Shown here in pieces: positions 32,942-44,293 of a DNA stretch of 64,000 nt. A program made the position numbers and the translations under genes. Source of the DNA: Megaleporinus macrocephalus. Its lineage: Eukaryota > Chordata > Actinopteri > Characiformes > Anostomidae. Where the stretch lies: assembly GCA_021613375.1 (NCBI GenBank), contig CM038709.1, positions 39,267,656 through 39,331,655 on the forward strand. The letters run 5' to 3'. Under the pieces are notes generated by a model. That model was not told the DNA's origin and ran no database searches. It saw only the letters and a program-made list of their open reading frames with translations. Each line of letters opens with the position of its first letter. The first letter of the stretch is position 1.

Positions 32942-33128
32942 GGTCCCACTTTATATTAAGTGCAAATGCAGCAACAAAGAAGCTACAAGATAGAAGCAGT
33001 GCATGTAATGTATCAGTTTATTTTGGCCCCATGTAATTACACGTGGATAGCTTGATAATTATTGCAGCTTCATTTCTTATTACACATTGTTCATAACATG
33101 AGTGTAGAAATGTTTATGATTAGCAGGC
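32942..33128 (+). mobile_element. Insert in element D with GGTCCCACTTTATATTAAGTG-type end
   Basis: Starts GGTCCCACTTTATATTAAGT. The inverse, CACTTAATATAAAGTGGGAC, closes a related insert at about 31400, and CATAAAGTTGGACTG ends this one at about 35150. This is a non-autonomous element with inverted ends sitting at the same place inside D in three copies. The SINE-head array lies within it here. Confidence 0.6.
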
Positions 33129-33130
33129 AT

Positions 33131-35110
33131 GGTGGTGTAGTGGTTAGTACGGTGGTGTAGTGGTTAGTACGGTGGTGTAGTGGTTAGCATGGTGGTGTAG
33201 TGGTTAGTACGGTGGTGTAGTGGTTAGCACTGTGGTGTAGTGGTTAGTACGGTGGTGTAGTTGTTAGTGCGGTGGTGGAGTGGTTAGTACGGTGGTGTAG
33301 TGGTTAGTATGGTGGTGTAGTGGTTAGTATGGTGGTGTAGTGGTTAGTATGGTTGTGTAGTGGTTAGCACTGTGGTGTAGTGGTTAGTACGGTGGTGTAG
33401 TTGTTAGTGCGGTGGTGGAGTGGTTAGTACGGTGGTGTAGTGGTTAGTATGGTGGTGTAGTGGTTAGTATGGTGGTGTAGTGGTTAGTATGGTTGTGTAG
33501 TGGTTAGCACTGTGGTGTAGTGGTTAGTACGGTGGTGTAGTTGTTAGTACGGTGGTGTAGTTGTTAGTATGGTGGTGTGGTGGTTAGTATGGTGGTGTAG
33601 TGGTTAGTACGGTGGTGTAGTGGTTAGTACGGTGGTGTAGTGGTTAGTACGGTGGTGTAGTGGTTAGTACGGTGGTGTAGTGGTTAGTATGGTGGTGTAG
33701 TGGTTAGTATGGTTGTGTAGTGGTTAGCACTGTGGTGTAGTGGTTAGTACGGTGGTGTAGTTGTTAGTACGGTGGTGGAGTGGTTAGTATGGTTGTGTAG
33801 TGGTTAGCACTGTGGTGTAGTGGTTAGTACGGTGGTGTAGTTGTTAGTGCGGTGGTGGAGTGGTTAGTATGGTGGTGTAGTGGTTGGTACGGTGGTGTAG
33901 TGGTTACTACGTTGGTAAAGTGGTTAGTACGGTGGTGTAGTGGTTAGTACGGTGATGTAGTGGTTAGTATGGTGGTGTAGTGGTTAGTACGGTGGTGTAG
34001 TGGTTAGTACGGTGGTGTAGTGGTTAGTACGTTGGTGAAGTGGTTAGTACGGTGGTGTAGTGGTTAGTACGGTGGTGTAGTGGTTAGTACGGTGGTGTAG
34101 TGCTTAGTACGGTGGTGTAGTGGTTAGCACTGTGGTGTAGTGGTTAGTACGGTGGTGTAGTGGTTAGTACAGAGGTGTAGTGGTTAGTACAGAGGTGTAG
34201 TGGTTAGTACAGAGGTGTAGTGGTTAGTACGGTGGTGTAGTGGTTAGTACAGTGGTGTAGTGGTCAATATGGTGGTGTAGTGGTTAGCACTGTGGTGTAG
34301 TGGTTAGTACGGCGGTGTAGTGGTTAGTACAGAGGTGTAGTGGTTAGTACGGTGGTGTAGTGGTTAGTACGGTGGTGTAGTGGTTAGTACGGTGGTGTAG
34401 TGGTCAGTTCGGTGGTGTAGTGGTTAGCACTGTGGTGTAGTGGTTAGTACGGTGGTGTAGTGGTCAGTACGGTGGTGTAGTGGTTAATACAGTGGTGTAG
34501 TGGTTGGTACGGTGGTGTAGTGGTTGGTACGGTGGTGTAGTGGTTAGTATGGTGGTGTAGTGGTTAGTATAGTGGTGTAGTGGTTAGTATGGTGGTGTAG
34601 TGGTTAGTATGGTGGTGTAGTGGTTAGTACGGTGGTGTAGTGGTTAGTACGGAGGTGTGGTAGTTAGTATGGTGGTGTAGTGGTTAGTACGGTGGTGTAG
34701 TGGTTAGTATGGTGGTGTAGTAGTTAGTACGGTGGTGTAGTAGTTAGTACGGTGGTGTAGTGGTTAGTATGGTGGTGTAGTGGTTAGTACGGTGGTGTAG
34801 TGGTTAGTATGGTGGTGTAGTGGTTAGTATGGTGGTGTAGTGGTTAGTACGGTGGTGTAGTGGTTAGTATGGTGGTGTAGTGGTTAGTAAGGTGGTGTAG
34901 TAGTTAGTATGGTGGTGTAGTGGTTAGTATGGTGGTGTAGTGGTTAGTACGGTGGTGTAGTGGTTAGTATGGTGGTGTAGTGGTTAGTATGGTGGTGTAG
35001 TGGTTAGTACGGTGGTGTAGTGGTTAGTACGGTGGTGTAGTAGTTAGTATGGTGGTGTAGTAGTTAGTACGGTGGTGTAGTAGTTAGTACGGTGGTGTAG
35101 TGGTTAGTAC
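33131..35110 (+). repeat. 99-unit, 20-bp array of SINE tRNA-like heads
   Basis: The unit is GGTGGTGTAGTGGTTAGTAC. 1,980 bases give exactly 99 units, and I can follow the 20-base register from end to end without an indel. The unit contains TGGTGTAGTGG, which fits the RNA polymerase III A-box pattern TRGYNNARNGG and resembles the D-arm region of tRNA-Glu. The SINEs at 12.2 and 24.7 kb have the same head followed by a B box and body; here both are absent. The variant GGTTGTGTAG marks local block copies at 33351, 33491, 33711 and 33791. Confidence 0.97.
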
Positions 35111-35740
35111 GACAATAAAAATGGACAACATAAAGTTGGACTGTTTTTTTTACATATTAGCACATTTTGTATTTGATGCCAGGAAATGTTTCAAAAAAGG
35201 TCGGGACAACAGCAACAAAAAAAACTAGTCAAGTTGCATGAAGCTGAAAAACACCTGGTGGAACATTTCACAACTAATTGAGTTAATTGGTAACAGGTCA
35301 GTAACACGAGTGAGTATAAAAGAGCGTCCCAGAGAGGCGGAGTCTTACAGAAGTAAAGATAAAGAAGGGTCACCACTAGGTAAAAGACTGCGTGGGCAGT
35401 TAAAACTCAACCATGCAAATATGAAACCAGATATGAATGGATCTAGAAACAACGCCACATTCTTTGGGCTTTAGCTTATTTAAGATGGGTGAAGTGAAAA
35501 AGCGCCCTGTGCTCCAAACAATCACAAGCCACATCATTCAGTCTAGAGAAGAGAGGGACCATCTGGCTGGTTATCAGAGCACAGCTCAAAAGCCAGCATC
35601 TGTGATGGTATGACAGGGCATTAGTGTACATGGCATGGGTGGCTTGCACATCTTTAAAGCTCCGTTAAAGCTGAACTATATATACGGGTTTTGGAACAAC
35701 ATATGCTGCCATCCAGACTACGTCTTTATTTAGAAAGGTC

Positions 35741-36289
35741 TTGCTTATTAGATGTCTAGATGTTGAATTTTTGTTGAAAATTATAATTCAATGTTGGGAT
35801 CACACCAACGTTTAGAGCAACATCTAAAACATTTTCACCCAGCTGAACATGCTCAATGTCAAAACAGCTCAAACTACCAAACTACCAATAATTATTCATT
35901 TAAATTTGAATAATTATATATTTCTTTTGTGGCTAAAATTAAATTAGCAATTTAATTTAGGTGCTTGTCTTATAGCACTGCTCCAAAGCAGGCCTCCAAA
36001 CCGGATTTAGAAGTGAACTGTATTTTCTGCTAACACAACAAATAACATAGCTATCTTTAACTGTTCCTAAACAGAAATGCTTGTTTCAAAAACTCTGACA
36101 TTACTGTTTCATTTCATGTATCTCACTACCTTATCATTTAGGTCTTACTCCCAAACTCCCCCAAGAGTTTGTTCAGTGTATCATTTTACAAGGTTTACTG
36201 TATATGGCAAATCCACTGTTATGTAAAAGCAACCCGCCATTAATTCAGTTTAGTCCAGTCCATCATAACGTATTCAGATATGTCTGAGG
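35741..36289. other. AT-rich DNA, no gene
   Basis: Nothing recognised; possibly the decayed right end of element D. Confidence 0.35.
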
Positions 36290-36660
36290 AGATAGCTACA
36301 AAGAAAGTCTGACTCCTAACAAGAGAAGACCTGGAAAACCTGGTAAACCTGTCCCTGTCAGATAAACAGCTCTTTTATCTTTAAGATCTTGAAGAACATC
36401 AAGCTCCACTCTCTACTCTCAGATCTTAAGAGAAGTGAGGCGAGAATATGCCTCAGTGCTTTGGGTCTGAAAGGATGTGTATCTGTTCAAGAAGCTCCTC
36501 ATTGAGGAAAGGAGATACAAATACATCAAGCAAAGAAGCTGCTGGTGTTCTCAGACCACCCCAGAATCCAGAACCTCAACATCACTGTATGTGTTTGGGG
36601 TTATTTGGATGGTGAGAAGCAGAAAACACTGAACTTTGGAGATCGTTTACAGCGAAACAC
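36290..36660 (+). mobile_element. Tc1-like transposase remnant, family 'C'
   Basis: Contains GACTCCTAACAAGAGAAGAC, GAACATCAAGCTCCACTCTC, GTGCTTTGGGTCTGAAAGGA and GAAGCTGCTGGTGTTCTCAG in the order of a Tc1 transposase gene (DNA-binding region to start of the catalytic region). Many stops and indels. Same family as 51.2 kb and the scrap at 16.05 kb. Confidence 0.75.
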
Positions 36661-37479
36661 TGTGATGATCACGTAGACGCAACATGTCGAATTAGACAAA
36701 ATGAAATTAACCTCTGTGTAAATAAACTCTGCCCTTATACTTATAGTTAGCTATGTTAGTTACTTGGAGCTGCTAGTATCTAAATGTTACCTACACCAGC
36801 TACTCACATTCAATCTCGACATCAATCCAAAGTAGATTAAAGTTCTTACTTTGAAACTTCCAGTTTAAGATGATCTGCTTCAACCAGCACACAGTGATAC
36901 ACTCACACAGCATGACTGCTACTTACAGGTCACTGTTGGGCTTGTGACAGTAGTTAAGGTGGAATTGCTCCTCTTCTCTTCTCTGCATGAAACCTCAATA
37001 TTGTCCAAGGTTTGAGAAACGAGTAAAATGTGAGGATCAAACAAACAACTTTGAATTAAAGTTTTTTGGGATCTTGTTAAAGATGTGGAAGCTTCATCTC
37101 ATCTGGTAGCGCAGTTATATTCTGGCACTGGTGCGACCTGTAGCACTTGAGGTGGAGTGGAACATTTGATCAAAAGGCTGGCTATGAGGAAGCTAAGCTA
37201 AGCTTATTTAAAGATCAACATCGACCAGTTTAGCTCGGTAGCTAACTACAGATAGCAGCACTGGTTTGCCTCTGGGTCGCACTGTAACACAATGGGTTTA
37301 TGCATTGTGAGCATGCCTGGGATAGCCCAGAAAAACTCTAGCACTTTTGTAATTCCCAAGTGTGTTAGTGTTATTTAGTATTGTTGGTCATATTGAAACA
37401 AACCTTTCCAATAGAAGAGTTCTTGTTGTTGTTGCTTTTGAAGTTAGCATCAGCATCGCAAATGCGAATGAGTTTGCAG
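36661..37479. other. Single-copy DNA with one element 'P' trace
   Basis: 37101-37162 (GGTAGCGCAGTTATATTCTG, GCACTGGTGCGACC, ACTTGAGGTGGA) is a decayed P copy. The rest has no recognisable gene or element. Confidence 0.4.
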
Positions 37480-38480
37480 CCAGTCAACACTAAATCAGCC
37501 ATGAGACCCATTGAATACTAAGGGAGGCCTCCAAACAGCCTGTGTGGAAGGAACCGGTTTGTCATTTTGTTCAACAAATGTTGCGTTGAGAGAAGAAGCG
37601 ATTGATTTGTTTATTCTGTCTCCTCCTCAAAAGCTGCCCTTTGGGTACCTTTATTTTGAGAGTCCGTGTGGAAATCGACCTCTGAATTGCGTGTTACCTT
37701 GTTGCACGGAAATAGAAGAAGCTCTAAAGCCACCGTATCTCCTGCAGGGCTAGCGCATCCCATCGCTTCTCGCTAATATTGACCCGCCGCAATCGGGTTC
37801 TAAATCTCACCATTATTGACACAGTACCGTGGCAGGGAGTGAGATCTGAACAAGGAAAGTTGCATTCGGCTCAATCCGCCTTGAATCCTAACCTAGGAAT
37901 TGCTGCGAAACTACTTTGCCCTGCGCAACTCCAGCAAGCGATCGATACGGCAGATCACAGCGCCTGGAACGGAGCATCTGAGATATCCTGCTATCTGAAA
38001 CAGTTTTACCAGCAGTGAACTATTTATACCCAGCTAAGGGAGTGATTGTGTTTTATCTCCTTCCTCTCTCTTTCTCTCCCGCTCTGTGTGGTTTCTTTCC
38101 GGGGCTGTAGTGGTTCGGAGTGGGCCCGGGGCGTGGGTGTCCCGCTGTTCCGTGGATTTTCGCCCACCGGGGTGAGTCAGTGCAGGGCTCGGTGTGTAAA
38201 GCCTCCCGCTCCCTCTCCCTCCCACACACCTAACTCTCCCAGCAAACCAACACCACCACCACCACCACCCCTCCCCCCAACCCCACATAACATACCGAAG
38301 ACTAACGGAGGAATAAAAATACATACATACAGCGTATGCTTTCATTCTCAACCTTCCATAACACTCGGATGATGCTCTTATGGCTTGCGTCACACAACGG
38401 CGGCATTGTTACACCTTTCAAGCGTAGGCGGTCCGGCCCGGTCCGCGTCCTCTTACGTTGTCCTCACTTCCCGGTCATGT
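37480..38480. other. Low-repeat island, CpG-containing
   Basis: Single-copy, with CpGs at 37750-38000 (GACCCGCCGCAATCGGG), 38100-38200 and 38400-38460 (GGCGGTCCGGCCCGGTCCGC). It also has CACCATTATTGACA and a CCACCACCACC tract near 38255. Frames of 79-119 codons overlap on both strands without recognisable domains. Candidate conserved non-coding or CpG-island DNA. Confidence 0.45.
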
Positions 38481-38766
38481 CCTCTTGGATACAGTGACTT
38501 TTCTCCTCTCTTCAAAATGTGATGTATGTTAGTGCCATGCATTTCCTCATATAGCTTAATAGCAGTGCTTAACGAGGTCCGTTTGGCATGCCAGTGACCC
38601 GCTGTTTTATATGTGCTATGTTTTTCATCAGTTCATTGCTTTCTTTTACTTTCATGTGCCTTTCCTTTCATTTACTTCCTATCACTCCATTCCTAAACTA
38701 ATACCACACACAGCTATTCCTGCTTCCTTTGATTTCAGTCATGTATTAATCCATAAAGGTACATTT
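38481..38766. other. Single-copy spacer
   Basis: No gene or known element seen. Confidence 0.35.
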
Positions 38767-39213
38767 ACACAGTCAAGTCATTATTATCAGACAGGCTGGG
38801 GGACTCGGTAAGGTCCTGGTAGGTGATCACAGGTATCTGGAGTCATGCTGACTGTGGTGCATCCCACAGCTGCTGGAGGGAGCGTAGAGGAGGATCCATT
38901 GAGCGACCACCAAGATTAAGGTGGTGCCACAGATGCTCAATTGGGTTCAATTAGGGGTCCAGGGTAGTACTTGGAAGTCTTGGTGAGCTCTTGCAACCAG
39001 TGTGGGACATTTCTAGCCGTGTGTCATGTAGCATTGTCTTGCTGGAAGATCCCATGTATGGTCTATGTGATCTACAAGGATGGATTCAGACCCAAATCTG
39101 TTGAGAGTGGGTCCAGAGAATGTCATGAAAACATTCCCCAGACCGTAACACTGCCAACCATGCACTGCTGCCATCAAAAGTAGGAAGTGGTCATAATCAT
39201 GTGATTCAACTGT
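38767..39213 (-). mobile_element. Tc1-like family 'T', copy 3, internally deleted
   Basis: Left end ACAGTCAAGTCATTATTATC and right end GTGGTCATAATCATGTGATT then CAACTGT form the family's inverted repeats. The interior runs antisense to the transposase (TGCATCCCACAGCTGCTGG; CATTCCCCAGACCGTAACAC). At about 447 bp it lacks the N-terminal half and is dead. Confidence 0.85.
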
Positions 39214-41921
39214 CCATTTAGTGTGTTGTTTAACTTATTTATACTCTGTTTGAGTTATTTATACTCTGATGTTCACGTCCTCTACAGAGAAGAGGACTTA
39301 AATATGCTAATGTTAATGCACAATTAATATTAATTTGCTAGAAATAAGAAAAAAACACTGAACATGTGCCATAACTTGCACAGGTTTTATTTTTCGACCT
39401 ATACGTTAAGGGGTCAGCAATGAGTTCTAGCAATGAGGTTGTGTACCTGTTTTCAACTCTGCATTATAACCACTACCCACGCCATGACCATCTGGTTCTC
39501 TACCGCTGCCTCGGTCCTGATTTTATTTAGATTCTACATGTTTTCAGTTCGTTCCCAAGAAGGATTCACTCTCCTTTACATTTTCTTGTGTTCTTCTGCC
39601 ACAAAATAATAAGTTCAACTCTCCATTATTCACAACTTGGGTTCACAAACTTCTCACCACCCAAAATGCTTCTCCAGCACCATGTTCTAGCTATGTATCC
39701 CACCTAACAAACGGTTCAGCCTAGCATGCGCATATCATTAGTATGGCGCAGTAACTCTTAATTAGTGTTCTTAATGTTTAAGGGTGATCTGATTTAGACC
39801 AATAGAACGTCCTACTTATTCTTTTAATGCTGAGAACATTTTCTACTGAGGACTTCTTTCCGTTCCACCTTAAATGGTGAAGTGTTAAAATTCTGATAAG
39901 TTTTAATAACTTCTGCCCTATTTAAGGTGGAAGTGAAACATTTTTAAAAAGATGCTGGCAAATAAGATCAAGGCTTGTAGTTTAATGCTGGTAGTATGTT
40001 TGATAAGAAGTAATACTACTACCGGCACTATGGTAGAACATTTCAACAGCCGGTAACAGACACACTCTAGAGCCAGTGTATATTTTGTCCAGTGCTACTA
40101 TAGAAACATGGCGGTGGCAGCCTCTGTTGGTAGACGAGCCGCTTCTACGTAGTTATGAAGAATATTGTTTGTTTCAGTAACAGTGTAGGCCAACAGAACC
40201 ATATCAATGAATGACCAGCCCAGCAGCCACATCAGAACGGGGGTCCTTGTGATAGTCTAAGTCATGTCGTGGCAGCTGTAGCATGTAAACGACTCACAGT
40301 GAGAGCTACATAAGCTAAGGTGCAGCTTCCACAATGCAGGGTTAGTTTGAATGCAGTGTTATAACTGAAGCCTTATTTGAGCTGGATTAGTTTTATCTGG
40401 TGAGGTGCTGAAAATTGAGGGATTATCAACAAGATCTGCTGTACGAGTCTGCTGTGTAACAATTTCAGAGCGAATTACCTTCTATTAGTCATCAAACTTG
40501 TAATCCCTGATAGCAAGAGACCAGTGTGCCCACAGTGGTGGCAAAGATGGCGTTCCACTAGTGTTTTAGCCATCGTTTTCTGGGCAACCGCCAATGGTTA
40601 AAGAGCAGACATGTACGCAGGAGAGATAGAGCTGTACCATCTTGGGTATGAGTAGAAGTTATCTGGCATAAACATCAATCTTCTGGGCTTCGGAGCGGCA
40701 CGTGTACTAGACTGAGACGCATCAGTAAATTGAGTAGAATCTTGTTTAAACCCAAGTCCAAATGTGGTTTGTGTCCGAAATTAGATTTTACAGGTGTCGA
40801 TTTAAATGCAATCTGGACCCAAAATCAGATTTGGTCTGGCAGTCTGAACAAGGCCAGAGCTGAAAACACCGCCCAGATATTCCAAGGATTGTTCCAGTTG
40901 ATGGACACTTTTTCCTAGATGAAAAGAGTTCTGAGTGAAGAGTTCTAGTTGAAAGCAGCTCAATGGTGTTAGGCTTAGGACAAGGTTTAGATTTTGCGTT
41001 GAGGTCATGGTCAGTGTTGCTTCTACATTTTATAATATTCCAAAGTCCGGAATGTCTTGTTTTGCAACCATATCCCATCGCTGTCCAATATCCAGATTTT
41101 TCCTTTAGTTCTTTATTGTATCCTTAGTACATCATTTTCCACATCAGCAACAACATATTCAACTATATCACTTCGTATCAGTTCTCTTATTTGTTTCTAA
41201 TATTCATGTAGTATATATTGTGAAGCATATTCTAGCATCCGTGGGGGTGCTGACCTTCTCACATCAGTGGACTGATATATGCTCACTATCTAGGATAGAC
41301 CTCCTCGAACTTATCAATAATCAGGGCCGGAGTGGGACTTGTTTTCGGACCGGGAGTTATGGAGGAGACCACCCCACCCTACCCTTATTTCTCTTGCCAT
41401 CCACATTCACAGCATTGCAGCATGAGTTCCTCGAAAATCTTTTCATCTTCTTCGTTTCTCATACTTTTCTCTTAACGAGACTGATTTCTATGCTGCGCTG
41501 GGATAAACAAGGTGGCTAGATAGTAATGAAATGAAAACCGTCAATCATGACAGTCAATATGCTACAAGTTACTTAAATTAACGTCCTGTCAACATTTGTC
41601 ACAGCCCACCTGCTCAGATATCTCCACTTCCTCTATAACTAGCTTCTTTATACCTACGATTTCTGCAGCTTTCTGCCGCTGCTGTCCATCTTCTCAAAAG
41701 TCACGTATGGAAGTTGTAAATAACAGCGAGGTAATAAACTCAGTGGAGAAGTGATCGATTTGTTACCCAGCATCATTCCATACCTTAAACATAGTGCAGC
41801 AGTTGCCCAAACAGGGGACTGAATGTTAATGGGATATTATTTAAGGTGAAATGGAAAATAGGTGAAAAAAGCTTTATTTAATTTCCACAGTGCTGGTTTA
41901 ACTTCTACATTACTATACACA
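39214..41921. other. Long stretch of mostly single-copy DNA
   Basis: 39865-39930 is an element P copy (CGTTCCACCTTAAATGGTG ... CTATTTAAGGTGG). 40040-40170 carries the AAACATGGCGGTGG dispersed repeat also seen at 18.15 kb. 40700-41080 has overlapping frames on both strands without recognised content, as does 41220-41519. I see no gene. Confidence 0.4.
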
Positions 41922-42459
41922 CAGTCGAGTCACATTATTATGACCACATACTACTAGCATGTAGGGGGCAGCGTTATGGTCTGGGGAATGTTTTCGTGAC
42001 ATTCTCTGGAGCCACTCATCCATGTGGAAGACCCTCTCAACCGATTTGGGTCCGAATCCATTCTTGCAGATCCAGTACACCATACATGCTGATTGTCTTC
42101 TCTGGGGCGGACGGGATCTTCCAACAAGACAATGCTACACGTCACACAGCTGAAAATGTCCCACATTGGTTGGAAGAGCTGACCAAGACTTCCAAGTACT
42201 ACCCTGGACCCCTAATTCCCCAGACTTGAACCCAACTGAACGTCTGCGCGTCCACCTGGATGGTGGCCTTGGCCCTATGGATACTCCTCCGCATGCAATC
42301 CAGCAGCTGTGGGATGCACCGCAGTCCGCATGGCTCCAGATACCTGTGACCACCTACCAGGACCTTAATGAGTCTCCCAGTCGTCTAGCTGCTGTCTGCT
42401 CTGCACAAGGCGGTTACTCTGGATATTAGCTAGTGGTCATAATAATGTGACTCGACTGT
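41922..42459 (+). mobile_element. Tc1-like family 'T', copy 4, both ends present
   Basis: Left end CAGTCGAGTCACATTATTAT then GACCAC. The right end on the minus strand is ACAGTCGAGTCACATTATTA then TGACCAC, so the inverted repeats are near-perfect over about 26 bases. The interior is the C-terminal half of a Tc1/mariner transposase. At ~538 bp this is the best-preserved copy in the window and it defines the family's ends. Confidence 0.9.
41969..42429 (+). pseudogene. Tc1/mariner transposase, C-terminal half, frameshifted
   Basis: Two overlapping frames give, in order, YGLGNVFVTFSGATHP, IFQQDNATRHTAENVPHW and SPDLNPTERL, then a tail ending in QGGYSGY. IFQQDN and SPDLNPTE match the second Asp and the Glu boxes of the Tc1 DDE catalytic region. 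At least one frameshift lies between about 42180 and 42229. The N-terminal DNA-binding region and the first catalytic Asp are missing, so this is a relic. Confidence 0.85.
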
Positions 42460-42779
42460 ATATACACACTTGGATGTAACATTCATAGTTTTTTTAAGCA
42501 TCTTTGTAGTTTTATGTATATGTTTACTCATTAGCTCACAGTAAGTGGCCCAAAAGACCCCTGATTACTCACTCCGAGATTGTCAGAAATGCAGAAACAG
42601 CTCCATTCTCCAAGGCTAACAGCTAATTGGAGCTTGATTTGACCCAAATCCTTAACATGGTATAGTTTGGAAATATAGAACTCACATAGAAAGTTTTTAA
42701 TGAGCTATGAGTAACAACTAATTCAACAAAACTTAAGAGAGTTTCAGTGTGTAAGCAATGCTGGGCCTAATGCAGGCTA
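42460..42779. other. AT-rich single-copy DNA
   Basis: No gene or known element seen. Confidence 0.35.
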
Positions 42780-43799
42780 ATGCTTTGTTAGCAGACGCTA
42801 GCAAGCCAGAAATAAATTAGCCTCCTGTTCTTTCACTGCGCTGGAGTTCATACGAGCGACGCTTCCAAATGAAATGGCTTCTTGCTGCGAGCGTAGCAAT
42901 ACGACACGAGCGCCGGGGTCACTGCGGAAAACAGACAAACTCCCGCGGGCGGTATTTGATGCGATGGGTGGCTGCCGCCACTTGGATGAATATGAACGAT
43001 GAGGGTCAACTGCCCAGTAAAAAGTGGCTGCGGGGGACGAATGAGGGAGGAAAATTTTTGAAGGAGTGAATAATAATACCACGAAAGCCATCTGGGGCTA
43101 TGAGGTGGTTTTGGTGGCGGGGGGCGGTGGGTGAGGGTGATTTTTTTAGGATTCCGGAGGGAGGCAGATTGCTCCATTATACACCACTAAAGCCATGGCG
43201 AATGGGAGAGGGCTAAAACCTGCCCCGCCAATTTCACCAGGAGACGAGTGGCGGCCACCCCCCCCTGGAAAGACGCGGTGACCAATTTACAGATAAATAA
43301 CCGGTCTGGAGAGCGGCCCACTGGGCCAAATGTCTGGACACGCCGTGTTGTAAAAAATATATATATAAAAAAACAAGGGAGATACACATACCCACACACT
43401 CATACCGTCCAGCCCCCCAGGAGACGATCATATATCAGGATGGAAAGTCTGAAATCTGCTGGATCTCGTTATGTGGTGGGCGCCTGAGAGGAGCTGTAGC
43501 CCGGGCGAGGATTTGCACTGTCATTTGAGGATCAGGGGAAATAATGGCGTGTGCGGTTTGCAGTCTATTGGACTGAGGCGGTAAAGCTGGCCGGCTGACC
43601 AACATGGCCCGGAGAGATAAGCCAAGAGCTGTCAAGTCCCGTTGATGGCTGTATTGTTCTGGGCAAAAGGGATGGCTCCTTGAATGGCTCAGGTTCAAGC
43701 CGCAACGACCTTACATCAACACACCGTGAAACAATACCTGAATTATGATTCTGATCCCGGCTCCGCTCACTAAAGGAGAAATTAAAGCAACTCCTGCTC
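42780..43799. other. CpG-rich low-repeat island
   Basis: Single-copy, CpG-rich at 42840-43060 (GAGCGACGCTTCC, CTCCCGCGGGCGG) and 43240-43320. A TATATATATA stretch interrupts near 43360. It also holds GAAATAATGGCGTG and CTGAATTATGATTCTGATCC. Frames up to 109 codons occur on both strands, none recognisable. Candidate regulatory DNA. Confidence 0.45.
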
Positions 43800-44110
43800 C
43801 TTTATATGCAGTGGATCATTATACAGCTTGTGTGGTCTGTAACGTACATGCACAGGCCTAAGCAATGCCAGCTTTTTTATATACCGCGGATCATTATAAA
43901 GCCCGTATGGTCTGAATTGTATGAGCAATGGTAGTGTCTCTATAAGCATTGGATCACTCAAAAGCCTTGTATAATCTGAAACCCATGTATGCTATGCCAG
44001 GTTCTTTCACACTGGATCATTATATTGTATGGCCTGGAATGTATATGAGCAAGGCCAGGTTCTTTATATGCAGCGGATCATTATTAAGCCTCAATGTATA
44101 TGGATCACGC
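43800..44110 (+). repeat. Decayed ~62-75-bp tandem repeat, left part
   Basis: The motif GGATCATTATA follows GCCAGGTTCTTTATATGCAG in each unit. GATCATT-type markers start at 43814, 43889, 43952, 44014 and 44076. The same units resume at 50695 beyond the 6.2-kb array. Confidence 0.8.
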
Positions 44111-44293
44111 CGAACAATTGGTTCAAATTCAGAAAACAGAACCCATTGTAGACCCAGACTAAAATTCTTTTGCTTCGAGAGACACCATACCTTAATTTTT
44201 CATTTCACTGATGGACTTCCCATTCTTTCACTACCAAAACATTCAGAATAATACAAAATGTTTGCCTAACTGCATTCATTCTGTTAATGTTTT
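44111..44293. other. Short single-copy spacer
   Basis: No gene or element; leads into the 25-bp array with GGTTTAAGGGTTAAGTG. Confidence 0.4.

Larger units (their letters stand above)
32806..35740 (+). mobile_element. Tc1/mariner-like element 'D', split by nested insertions
   Basis: The left part, 32806-32941, has AAGCCCGTTTCCAAAAAATT, which matches from memory the 5' end of a widespread fish/frog Tc1-like element. The element resumes after 35125 with ATTTGATGCCAGGAAATGTT, GGTAACAGGTCAGTAACACG and CCCAGAGAGGCGGAGTC. Decayed transposase DNA follows at 35400-35740 (GAGAGGGACCATCTGGCTGG). The middle, 32942-35124, is a foreign insert. No intact reading frame remains. Confidence 0.75.

Noticed and set aside
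33131..35110. Cluster of tRNA genes
   Set aside because: Each 20-base unit holds only a D-arm/A-box-like piece. There is no anticodon arm, B box or acceptor stem, so no tRNA could form.
42166..42429. Working transposase gene
   Set aside because: Only the C-terminal part is left, it is frameshifted against the preceding catalytic segment, and the DNA-binding half is gone.
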